Below are positions 7,994 through 14,205 of a stretch of 35,380 nucleotides of DNA, in pieces. Position 1 is the stretch's first letter. Every line of letters begins with the position of its first letter. The position numbers were made by a program, and so were the translations under genes. Where the stretch lies: positions 1 through 35,380 of the forward strand of contig CABRZR010000020.1 in the NCBI GenBank assembly GCA_902475535.1, given 5' to 3'. The notes below the pieces were generated by a model. It was not told the DNA's origin and made no database searches. It was given only the letters and a program-made list of their open reading frames with translations. Origin of the DNA: QAMH01 sp900556425. Its GTDB lineage: Bacteria; Actinomycetota; Coriobacteriia; Coriobacteriales; QAMH01.

Positions 7994-9550
7994 CTAGAAG
8001 AGAAAATCGAAGGAGAGCTGGTCTTCCTCGTTCGAGTCACTCGGTTCCTCAGACCTTACCTCAGGTTCAGTAGGGGACTCGGTTTGCGACGTTGATTGCT
8101 CATTGTCAGCTGGTTCGACGGGTACCGCTTGTTCATCGAGCGAGTCAGGCGCGGATCCGTCTGAGAGTTCAGATACATCGGTGTCTGCGGCTTTGTGGCT
8201 TCCCAGGCCTTCTGCATCTCGCTCAGAAACCCTTTCAGTTTCTGGGATGTCCGCGGTTTCCCGCGCGGGGAGGGCTTCGGATTCATGACTCTCTGCAGCC
8301 TCCTGTTCTAGATTGACGGTCGGTTCGCTTTCTTGCTCCGCTTCATTTGCAGAAACATCATTGAGGTCCTGCGTTGGTACGTAATCATCTTGAGATTGCG
8401 TTTCATTGACAGGTTCCTGCTCTGATATTGCCTCATTTGCGTGCTCCGTTTCTTGCTGCGTTTGTATTTCATTCTCTGGTACCTGCTCAGATACCAGATT
8501 AAAGCCTTCGTGAGCCTCGATTATGGTCTCGGAAACAATCTCCTCTTCGACCGTTTCCTCTATTTCGCTTGTATGAGCAGAAACATTGGCAGGCTCCTGC
8601 TCAATTTGTGCACCTGTTGTTTCCGGAATGGTGGCATCCTCGCTCAAAAGATCTGCCGATTCCTGTTCTTCTGCTACTTCGGGGGTGCTATGAGCCGTCT
8701 CGTTCTCATCCCAAGAAGTGGCCATTTCGCTTCCGGTGAGGTTTGTGGACGTGACACGCTCTTCGATAATGGGCTCGGATGTCGCGGAATCGCTTTCCAG
8801 ACGGATGTCCTCGGAAGGTGCTAGCACCCCATTGACCGGGGCGTTCTTTGCCTCTGCGAGGATTTCCTCGACCTCTTCCTCTCTGACGACGAATTCCTCG
8901 ACCGTACGTTCGACGACGACCCGTTCCTCGGTCATCTTCGTGTACAAGCTCTGTGACCAGGAGCTTTGTGCAGGCTCCTCGGGGTCGAGGTCACTGCGCA
9001 GCATCGCGATGGTGTTCGTGAGGAGGGGAGAGCTCTCGATCGTTGTCTCGAATGTGTCCAAATCCCCTGGTCGGCCACCTGCTAGCAAGGCCGCGACCCC
9101 ACCGAACACGAAGTCGATGGAGGAGCGCGTCTCGCTCGGGAGCCTGTCTTCGCGCAACTTGAAGAGGGCGAGCCACTCGTTCACGACGGAGCGCTTGGCA
9201 TCCTCGAGTAGACGCTGGTTGCCGTTTTCGCTCGCCAGCACGCGTAGGTGATCGAAGCCTTTCTGCGCTTGAGCTGCGACGTCGTCTGCATCAGCGGCTT
9301 CATCGGTGACGAAGCCTTCGAGGAGCACGCGCGCCACGGCTGCGAAATCCGCATGCTCGACACTCGCCTGGGCGAGATCCCACATGCTGTCGTAGTGGTA
9401 GTAGTAGGAGTTACGATTGACCTTGGCGCGGCTCACGATGTCACGTACCGTAATTTCGCTGAAGGGCATTTCCTTCATGCAATCCCAGAATGCGAGCTCC
9501 ATGCGCTCGGTTGCGCTCGGTCCTTCTGCATTCTTCGGCGGTCGTGCCAC
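7994..9550 (-). CDS. TetR-type regulator with a ~300-residue acidic C-terminal tail
   Basis: The first ~65 residues are a TetR-like helix-turn-helix domain (FSEITVRDIVSRAKVNRNSY then YYHYDSMWDLAQA). A helical region to about residue 200 would be the ligand/dimer domain. From about 200 to 518 the protein is an acidic, Glu/Ser/Thr-rich low-complexity tail with recurring EQEP(A/V)N-like units. It ends in EEDQLSFDFLF. TetR proteins are normally about 200 residues, so this tail is exceptional. The GTG at 9550 is chosen as start because AGGAG lies 6 bases upstream; an ATG at 9571 would place that site inside the coding region. A cluster of ATTAG/CTAAT sites lies just upstream, consistent with autoregulation. 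The function of the tail is unknown; it could mediate protein contacts. Confidence 0.8.
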   Translation of the reverse strand: MARPPKNAEGPSATERMELAFWDCMKEMPFSEITVRDIVSRAKVNRNSYYYHYDSMWDLAQASVEHADFAAVARVLLEGFVTDEAADADDVAAQAQKGFDHLRVLASENGNQRLLEDAKRSVVNEWLALFKLREDRLPSETRSSIDFVFGGVAALLAGGRPGDLDTFETTIESSPLLTNTIAMLRSDLDPEEPAQSSWSQSLYTKMTEERVVVERTVEEFVVREEEVEEILAEAKNAPVNGVLAPSEDIRLESDSATSEPIIEERVTSTNLTGSEMATSWDENETAHSTPEVAEEQESADLLSEDATIPETTGAQIEQEPANVSAHTSEIEETVEEEIVSETIIEAHEGFNLVSEQVPENEIQTQQETEHANEAISEQEPVNETQSQDDYVPTQDLNDVSANEAEQESEPTVNLEQEAAESHESEALPARETADIPETERVSERDAEGLGSHKAADTDVSELSDGSAPDSLDEQAVPVEPADNEQSTSQTESPTEPEVRSEEPSDSNEEDQLSFDFLF

Positions 9551-9571
9551 GGTCGCTCCTAAAATAGACAA

Positions 9572-9647
9572 CTAATCCAAAAATACTTCGACTAATCTAT
9601 TGTTATTCAAATTAGATTGAATGTCTATGCATACTAACACGAATTAG
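9572..9647 (-). promoter_or_regulatory. ATTAG/CTAAT site cluster upstream of the TetR-like gene
   Basis: In an AT-rich stretch, CTAAT occurs at 9572-9576 and 9592-9596 and ATTAG at 9611-9615 and 9643-9647. AATCTA (9594-9599) and TAGATT (9613-9618) form an inverted repeat with a 13-base spacer. Regularly repeated short sites before a TetR-like gene fit an autoregulatory operator and promoter region. Binding is inferred. Confidence 0.5.
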
Positions 9648-9668
9648 ACTTTCTGCCCACAAAAAATA

Positions 9669-9693
9669 GGACAAATAAGCTATTTATTTGTCC
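9669..9693. repeat. GGACAAAT-type palindrome
   Basis: GGACAAATAA (9669-9678) and TTATTTGTCC (9684-9693) are perfect 10-base arms around GCTAT. It is a variant of the GGGACAAAT palindrome family found at several other places in this window (20972, 26466, 11740). Confidence 0.7.
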
Positions 9694-9705
9694 CAATCCA
9701 AGAAA

Positions 9706-9740
9706 GGGACGGCCCTCCCACGCTGCGGGAGGGCCGTCCC
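9706..9740 (-). terminator. Strong hairpin terminator of the small acidic gene
   Basis: GGGACGGCCCTCCC (9706-9719) and GGGAGGGCCGTCCC (9727-9740) form a perfect 14-bp stem with a 7-base loop. Read on the - strand it is followed by TTTCTT, and it lies 35 bases after the stop of the small acidic gene, separating it from the TetR-like gene. Confidence 0.85.
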
Positions 9741-9775
9741 CTCGAATGTGTATCGTTGTGACGGGCTTATAGCGT

Positions 9776-9943
9776 CTAGGCTGGCATACCCGTATCCCGG
9801 TTGGGATCTATGTTGCCGTAGCCTTCCTCCGTTCTCATATCCGGATCTTCCTCGAGCTCGACTTCGGTGTCGATGACATCGATGTCCTCGGTTCCGTAGC
9901 CTTCCTCCGTGCTGATATCGGGATCTTTCTCAAACTCAACCAT
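9776..9943 (-). CDS. 55-residue acidic protein with an internal duplication
   Basis: The frame starts at ATG 9943 with GGAG six bases upstream and ends at TAG 9776-9778. The product is 55 residues, strongly acidic and hydrophilic, without membrane segment or cysteine. It contains two related halves: DPDISTEEGYG (residues 7-17) and DPDMRTEEGYG (residues 33-43), separated by a Glu/Asp-rich linker. A good ribosome-binding site, the internal repeat with synonymous differences and a dedicated terminator all argue for a real gene. I do not recognise the family. It sits between the ECF transporter operon and the TetR-like gene, both on the same strand. Confidence 0.7.
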   Translation of the reverse strand: MVEFEKDPDISTEEGYGTEDIDVIDTEVELEEDPDMRTEEGYGNIDPNRDTGMPA

Positions 9944-9996
9944 GATGGACTCCATTCCCTCACGATGTGCATGTGCAGACTTATCTGTCCACGTGA

Positions 9997-10023
9997 ATAT
10001 TTTACTCGCCCTATAAATGGGCG
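9997..10023 (-). promoter_or_regulatory. Possible promoter of the small acidic gene
   Basis: On the - strand TAAAAT (9999-10004) is a -10-like hexamer about 55 bases before the ATG at 9943. A 5-bp palindrome CGCCC/GGGCG around TATAAAT (10007-10023) lies immediately upstream, where it could be an operator. No convincing -35 is visible. Confidence 0.3.
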
Positions 10024-10104
10024 CGACCGACTTTGCGCGTTTTGTAGCGGGGATTCTCCAATTTCAGTACCCAGGTATGAGCACCTGAACGGCGAGTATG
10101 AGGC

Positions 10105-10857
10105 TCAGCGCACGAGCATACCGTACTTGCGTTGCACGCGGGTGAGCTTGTCGAGCAGGGGGTTTGCCGCGAGCAGCAGCGTGACGAATGTCGCGGCCGC
10201 CTGCATGCAGTTCATCGGGAAGCCGGCGAGATAGACGGCGATGATGGCTTCGGGTGTGATGCGCGAGAGCATGAAGAAAAGCGAGCTCGTGTCGAGGATG
10301 GGCCCCGCGACGAGCACGACGAAGACGGCGCCGCTTGCGGCCATCCCCACGCGGGCCCGCACGCTCAGCTTCTCGCGGCGTATCAGGCCGCGTTGGGCGA
10401 GCGCTCCGAAGACGAGGCCGCAGAGCCCGAAGGCGAGCATCTGCCAGGGCGTCCAGGGGCCTTGACCGAAGATGAAGTTGCTCGTGAGCGCCGCGAGCGA
10501 GCCGACTAGAAAGCCCGATGACGGTCCGAAGGCGATGCCCGCGATCATGATGATGGCCGCCATCGGCTTGAAGCCCGGCAGCCAGATGAAGGCCGCGCGT
10601 GCCGCCACCGCCAGGGCGCACATGACCGCGAGCATGACGAGCTCGCGTGCCTGGGGGCGCCGCGCCTCGAAGATCACGAAGAAGGGGACGATGGTGCAAA
10701 GCACCACGATGACGCTCGCGACCACGTACGCCTTGCCGCCTACGAGCGCGCTGATGACGACGCCCGCGACTGCGCACGCAAGCGACAGGGCCCATGCGAG
10801 GGCCATGCGCCGATGGGCAGCTGCTTGCCCATTTCGCTTCCCGTTTAGCTCAGGCAT
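10105..10857 (-). CDS. ECF transporter S component (probably corrinoid)
   Basis: A 250-residue membrane protein that would be the substrate-binding (S) subunit of an energy-coupling factor importer. It has two N-terminal hydrophobic helices (about residues 18-60) and then the S-component core, with IWLPGFKPMAAIIMIAGIAF, GFLVGSLAALTSNFIFGQGP and WTPWQMLAFGLCGLVFG, about eight hydrophobic segments in total. Its ATG lies inside the end of the ATPase gene (13-base overlap), implying translational coupling. Substrate is inferred from context: the same transcript begins with a cobalamin riboswitch and a DUF4430 lipoprotein. The sequence alone does not prove cobalamin. Confidence 0.85.
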   Translation of the reverse strand: MPELNGKRNGQAAAHRRMALAWALSLACAVAGVVISALVGGKAYVVASVIVVLCTIVPFFVIFEARRPQARELVMLAVMCALAVAARAAFIWLPGFKPMAAIIMIAGIAFGPSSGFLVGSLAALTSNFIFGQGPWTPWQMLAFGLCGLVFGALAQRGLIRREKLSVRARVGMAASGAVFVVLVAGPILDTSSLFFMLSRITPEAIIAVYLAGFPMNCMQAAATFVTLLLAANPLLDKLTRVQRKYGMLVR

Positions 10858-12473
10858 AGCTCGATCACGTCCTCGTCCGTGATGGCACCGGCAAACACGC
10901 TGCGGCTCATGCGATTGGCAGCCGTCGTGTAAAAGCCGCTGTCTGAGAAGAGACGGCGCGGGGTTGCCGTGGTCACGACGCTGCCGTCGAAGAGCAAGCC
11001 GACGAAGTCCGCATAGCGCGCACAGAACTCGATGTCGTGCGAGACCATGATGATGGAGACGTCGCGCTCGGTCAGGCGATGTAGGAGTAGGGCGAGCTCG
11101 TGCTTGAAGAAGGCGTCGATGCCCTTGGTCGGCTCGTCGAGCAGGAGCAGACGCGGCTCGGTCAGGAGCACCTTGGCGAGTGCCACGCGTTGCTGCTCGC
11201 CGCCGGACAGATCGCGGGGGTGTGCATCGAGTAGCCTTTCGATGCCGCAATCGTGCGCCATGGCCGCGCAGCGCCGTGCGTTTTCGCTCGCATCAAGCCC
11301 CTGAGCTGCGAGCATCTCGGCGAGCTCCTCGTGCACGCTGTTCTTCGAGAAGAGGTTGGCCGGGTCCTGGGGCAGCATGGCGACGCCCTCCCGGAGCCGC
11401 CCGGTGCCTTTGTCCGACCCTCGCTTGCGGCCGAGCACGCGCATCTTGCCGCGATAGGGACGCTGTACGCCGCAAAGGCACCTGAGCAGCGTCGACTTGC
11501 CGCTGCCGTTGCCGCCCACGAGCGCGAAGAGCGTGGCTTGCGGCACGCGCAGGTCCAGGCCGCGCAGTACGTCGGGTGCCTGTCGCTCGTAACGAAACCA
11601 CAGGTCGCGGAGTTCCACGACGGGTTTGCGCGCGTCCATGTCGTCGTCGCCGTCGGGGATGCTCACCCGTGCGGGCGGTTTGGCGAGCACGCGTTCAACA
11701 AGCCACGTGCGTCCCTCGCGTACCGTGAGCGGGCATCGGGTGGGACAAGGGGACAGGTCATTTGTCCCACTGGAATCCAGGGCCGCCACTTCGCGCGGCG
11801 TGCCATAAGCCATCATGCGCCCCTCGTCGAGAACGAGCGCGCGGTCGGCCTGCGCGAAGACATCCTCGAGGCGATGTTCGCTGATGATGACGGTTACGCC
11901 GAGCTCGCGATTGAGTCGACGCAGCGTGTCGAGGAAGCTCGCCGTCGCGATGGGGTCGAGCTGGCTTGTCGGCTCGTCGCAGACGAGCACGTCAGGCTGC
12001 ATGGCCATCACGCCGGCCAAGTTGAGGAGTTGTTTCTGCCCGCCGGAGAGCTCGGAGACGTCGCGGTCGAACCAGTCGGATATGCCGAAGTAGCTTGCCA
12101 TCTCCGCCACGCTCAGGCGGAGCACCGGCGAAGGGCAACCGATGCTTTCCAGTCCGAAGGCGAGCTCGTGCCATACCTTGTCGGTCACGATCTGCGCATC
12201 CGGGTCCTGCATGACGAAGCCGATGCGCCGGGCCTGGGTCTCAAGCGGCACCTCGTCCAGGGAAACGCCATCGAGCAAGATGGCGCCCGAACGCTGTCCG
12301 AAGGGGGCGAGCACGCTCTTGAGCTGGCGCAGGAACGTCGTCTTGCCGCAACCGCTCTTGCCGCAAACGCAGAGGTACTCGCCGCGCTCGACCTCGAGGC
12401 TGAGTTCGTCGAGTGCGGGCACCGTGGCATCGGGATAGCTGAAGCTCAGATGCTCGAGAGCGAAGAGCGCCAT
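10845..12473 (-). CDS. ECF transporter double ATPase (EcfA-EcfA' fusion)
   Basis: This 542-residue protein contains two complete ABC ATPase domains that power the ECF importer. Domain 1 (about 1-230): Walker A GKSGCGKTTFLR, Q-loop VMQDPDAQ, signature LSGGQKQLLNLAG, Walker B VLVCDEPTSQLD. Domain 2 (about 275-542): GGNGSGKSTLLRCL, LPQDPANLF, LSGGEQQRVALAK, LLLLDEPTKGID. GGAGGCGATTGG precedes ATG 12473, which is preferred over a 71-codon upstream extension with non-ATPase composition. It overlaps the ecfT end by 28 bases. Residues about 235-245, in the interdomain linker, are encoded by a dispersed GGGACAA...TTTGTCCC palindrome. Confidence 0.92.
   Translation of the reverse strand: MALFALEHLSFSYPDATVPALDELSLEVERGEYLCVCGKSGCGKTTFLRQLKSVLAPFGQRSGAILLDGVSLDEVPLETQARRIGFVMQDPDAQIVTDKVWHELAFGLESIGCPSPVLRLSVAEMASYFGISDWFDRDVSELSGGQKQLLNLAGVMAMQPDVLVCDEPTSQLDPIATASFLDTLRRLNRELGVTVIISEHRLEDVFAQADRALVLDEGRMMAYGTPREVAALDSSGTNDLSPCPTRCPLTVREGRTWLVERVLAKPPARVSIPDGDDDMDARKPVVELRDLWFRYERQAPDVLRGLDLRVPQATLFALVGGNGSGKSTLLRCLCGVQRPYRGKMRVLGRKRGSDKGTGRLREGVAMLPQDPANLFSKNSVHEELAEMLAAQGLDASENARRCAAMAHDCGIERLLDAHPRDLSGGEQQRVALAKVLLTEPRLLLLDEPTKGIDAFFKHELALLLHRLTERDVSIIMVSHDIEFCARYADFVGLLFDGSVVTTATPRRLFSDSGFYTTAANRMSRSVFAGAITDEDVIELCLS
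11740..11770. repeat. GGGACAAAT-type palindrome inside the ECF ATPase gene
   Basis: GTGGGACAA (11740-11748) and TTTGTCCCAC (11761-11770) flank GGGGACAGGTCA. Apart from two bases it equals the intergenic palindromes at 20972-21002 and 26466-26496. Here it is read through in frame and encodes part of the linker between the two ATPase domains. Confidence 0.8.
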
Positions 12474-13354
12474 CCAATCGCCTCCTTCGCATCGATGGCA
12501 GATGGCGCGAGCACGAGCACCGTACACGCCACGAGCGCGCCGATGCCAAGCGGCGAGAGCGCGGGGATGTCGATGGCGGGCACGTAGCTCACGGCAAGCG
12601 CGCCGCTCGCGAGGGCGATGCAGGTGACGATAATGCACGCGACCATGAGGGCGAGCAACAGCGCATCGCGCATGCGGAAGCGGCATTGCAGGTAGCGCCC
12701 CGGAGTCGATGAGTCGCCGCTAGTCCGCGCGCCGTAACCGCGCGAACGCATCGAGTCGGCCGTGGTCACGGCACCCTCGAGCGCCCAGCTCGTGAGCGCC
12801 GAGAGCAGCGAAGCCCCATCCCGCGCACGCTCGCGCACGCTGCCCTGCGTCATCGACAGGCCGACGCAGCGCCGCGCCGTCGAAATCTGCCGGGCCTTGC
12901 GTCCGTAGCTCGGCACGAGGCGTAGCGTCATCGTCAGCACGAGCGTGAGCGCGGGTGCCCGGCGGCCAAAGAGGTACGTGAACTTGTCCGTGCTCATTAC
13001 CTGCGCATAGCAGGCAAACCACAGCATGACGCTCACGAACATGGTCGCGGTCGACGCACCGTAGGCGAGCGCCTCGAGCGTGAAGGGGCGTGTTCCCAGG
13101 TACGTGAAGAGCACGGTGTCGCCAAGCGTGTTGAAGAGGGGGTTGATCGCGGTAAGCACGATGAGCGCCAACGCCATCGCCGCAAGCAGACGCCAGGCAT
13201 CGCAGCCGCGTAGACACAGGTAGTAGAGCACCGCACCCATGAGGCCCACCGCTTGCACGGCGGGTTGCTGCACGAGCACGCACAACACGATGACGCCCAC
13301 GAAGAAGGTGAGCGTCACCGCAGGATGATGTGTCGAGAAAGCATCGGGGTGCAT
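12446..13354 (-). CDS. ecfT: ECF transporter transmembrane component EcfT
   Basis: EcfT is the membrane scaffold that couples the ATPases to the S component. The 302-residue protein has N-terminal hydrophobic helices (TFFVGVIVLCVLV and onward to about 125), then a cytoplasmic region with SMRSRGYGAR (about residues 209-218), matching the conserved Ala-Arg-Gly coupling-helix motif of EcfT/CbiQ proteins. Two or three further helices follow. The start at 13354 lies 9 bases after the lipoprotein stop and has no visible Shine-Dalgarno sequence, so translation may depend on the upstream gene. Confidence 0.9.
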   Translation of the reverse strand: MHPDAFSTHHPAVTLTFFVGVIVLCVLVQQPAVQAVGLMGAVLYYLCLRGCDAWRLLAAMALALIVLTAINPLFNTLGDTVLFTYLGTRPFTLEALAYGASTATMFVSVMLWFACYAQVMSTDKFTYLFGRRAPALTLVLTMTLRLVPSYGRKARQISTARRCVGLSMTQGSVRERARDGASLLSALTSWALEGAVTTADSMRSRGYGARTSGDSSTPGRYLQCRFRMRDALLLALMVACIIVTCIALASGALAVSYVPAIDIPALSPLGIGALVACTVLVLAPSAIDAKEAIGWRSSLSSI

Positions 13355-13363
13355 GCGCGTGCG

Positions 13364-13810
13364 CTACATCGTGATGAAGGAGAACTCCACGGTATCACCG
13401 GCCGCCACGGGACAGACGTCGACGGCATCCATGACCTGCTCGCCGTTGACCGTGTAGATCCAACCTGAGTTACCCTCGGCCGTGATGCCGTTGATGGCGG
13501 TGATGTACGTGCCGTACTGGCTGTTCTCGGTGGTGACTTCGGCATCGGTCGCCTCGAGCACGGCAAGCGCCGTCGCATCGGCTGCCGGTATCTGGACGGT
13601 GTAGCTCGTGGTGTTTCCATCGGCATCCGTAATCGTCGCCTTGGTCTCGATGAGCTCGCCGGACTGGTCAGCCTGTTGGCTCGCTACCGCGGCGGAGGAG
13701 CCTTGCGTGCTCGCTGCGCTCGACGATGCCGGGGCATTCGAACCGCAACCGGCAAGCGCCAGCGAGGCGAAGAGCGCGCAGGCGGCAATGCATGCAAAAA
13801 GACGTTTCAT
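13364..13810 (-). CDS. DUF4430 lipoprotein, probable corrinoid-binding protein
   Basis: A 148-residue secreted lipoprotein. The signal peptide MKRLFACIAACALFASLALA ends in a lipobox LAGC (Cys21). A Ser/Ala-rich spacer follows. The rest (about 55-148) looks like DUF4430, the domain related to the C-terminal part of transcobalamin/intrinsic factor, with TDADGNTTSYTVQIPA, YGTYITAINGI, SGWIYTVNGE and GDTVEFSFI. A cobalamin riboswitch upstream and ECF transporter genes downstream fit a surface protein that captures cobalamin or related corrinoids. AGAGGT lies before ATG 13810. Ligand binding is inferred from family and context. Confidence 0.85.
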   Translation of the reverse strand: MKRLFACIAACALFASLALAGCGSNAPASSSAASTQGSSAAVASQQADQSGELIETKATITDADGNTTSYTVQIPAADATALAVLEATDAEVTTENSQYGTYITAINGITAEGNSGWIYTVNGEQVMDAVDVCPVAAGDTVEFSFITM

Positions 13811-13867
13811 GATAGACCTCTTTCATCCAGGGCTTTCGGTCATGGCTCGGTAGTCCGACTTCGGCCG

Positions 13868-13980
13868 CACGCATGCGGCGCCTTACGGTTACTGGTATAG
13901 CGCGGGATTCGCACCCGCATTCCCCGAGGCCTCTACGAGGCACCGCCTATCGGAGGCGGCCCGTAAGCCAATTACCGTCC
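13868..13980 (-). promoter_or_regulatory. Cobalamin riboswitch
   Basis: Read on the - strand, this leader matches the cobalamin aptamer: GGTGCCTCGTAGAGGCCTC, then GGGAATGCGGGTGCGAATCC (core consensus GGGAAnnnGGTGnnAATCC), then CTATACCAGTAACCGTAAG, which aligns with the CTGCCCCCGCAACTGTAAG region. CTTACGG (plus 13961-13967) and CCGTAAG (plus 13882-13888) close the structure. The GC-rich hairpin just downstream (GCCGCATGCGTGCGGC) lies between aptamer and lipoprotein start and may be the expression platform. Such riboswitches repress cobalamin uptake or synthesis genes when cobalamin is abundant. Confidence 0.88.
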
Positions 13981-14028
13981 CATTGTACCCGCCGATGCAC
14001 CATCGCGTCCCCTGTCATGCGCACTTTT

Positions 14029-14175
14029 CGCGAATGTCTAGGATTCGCGGGAGTGCCGTGCACATTTATGACGGAAGTCTAGGATTCCCGTGCTCAAATC
14101 CTAGACTTCCGTGGTTTTTGCGCGTGCGGCTCGTCCGTGGCGTATTCGCACCCTAGACTTCCGCGGTTTTTGCGC
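14029..14175. repeat. Cluster of CTAGACTTCCG repeats downstream of the hydrogenase operon
   Basis: The sequence TCTAGGATT and its complement recur. CGCGAAT/ATTCGCG surround GTCTAGG at 14029-14049. A perfect 16-bp inverted repeat (14071-14086 with 14097-14112) is built on ACGGAAGTCTAGGATT. Two direct copies of a 24-base unit with core CCTAGACTTCCG and tail GGTTTTTGCGC lie at 14100-14123 and 14152-14175 with one mismatch. It lies between the hydrogenase stop and the riboswitch and looks like a dispersed intergenic repeat. It may contribute to transcription termination of the hydrogenase operon. Confidence 0.7.
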
Positions 14176-14205
14176 CCGCAATCGTAATTTGAGAGCTCCG
14201 AGCCT

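Noticed and set aside
8441..9251. + strand ORFs opposite the TetR-like gene
   Set aside because: Antisense shadows of the acidic tail and regulator domain, without ribosome-binding sites or domains.
10858..11250. 131-codon N-terminal extension of the ECF S component
   Set aside because: It overlaps the certain ATPase reading frame and is Arg-rich shadow sequence; the overlapping ATG at 10857 is the natural coupled start.
13889..13967. tRNA-like look (GGGTGCGAATCCC resembles a T-arm)
   Set aside because: The T-loop has TGCGAAT instead of TTCGAAT, no cloverleaf or anticodon arm fits, and the whole region aligns with the cobalamin riboswitch.
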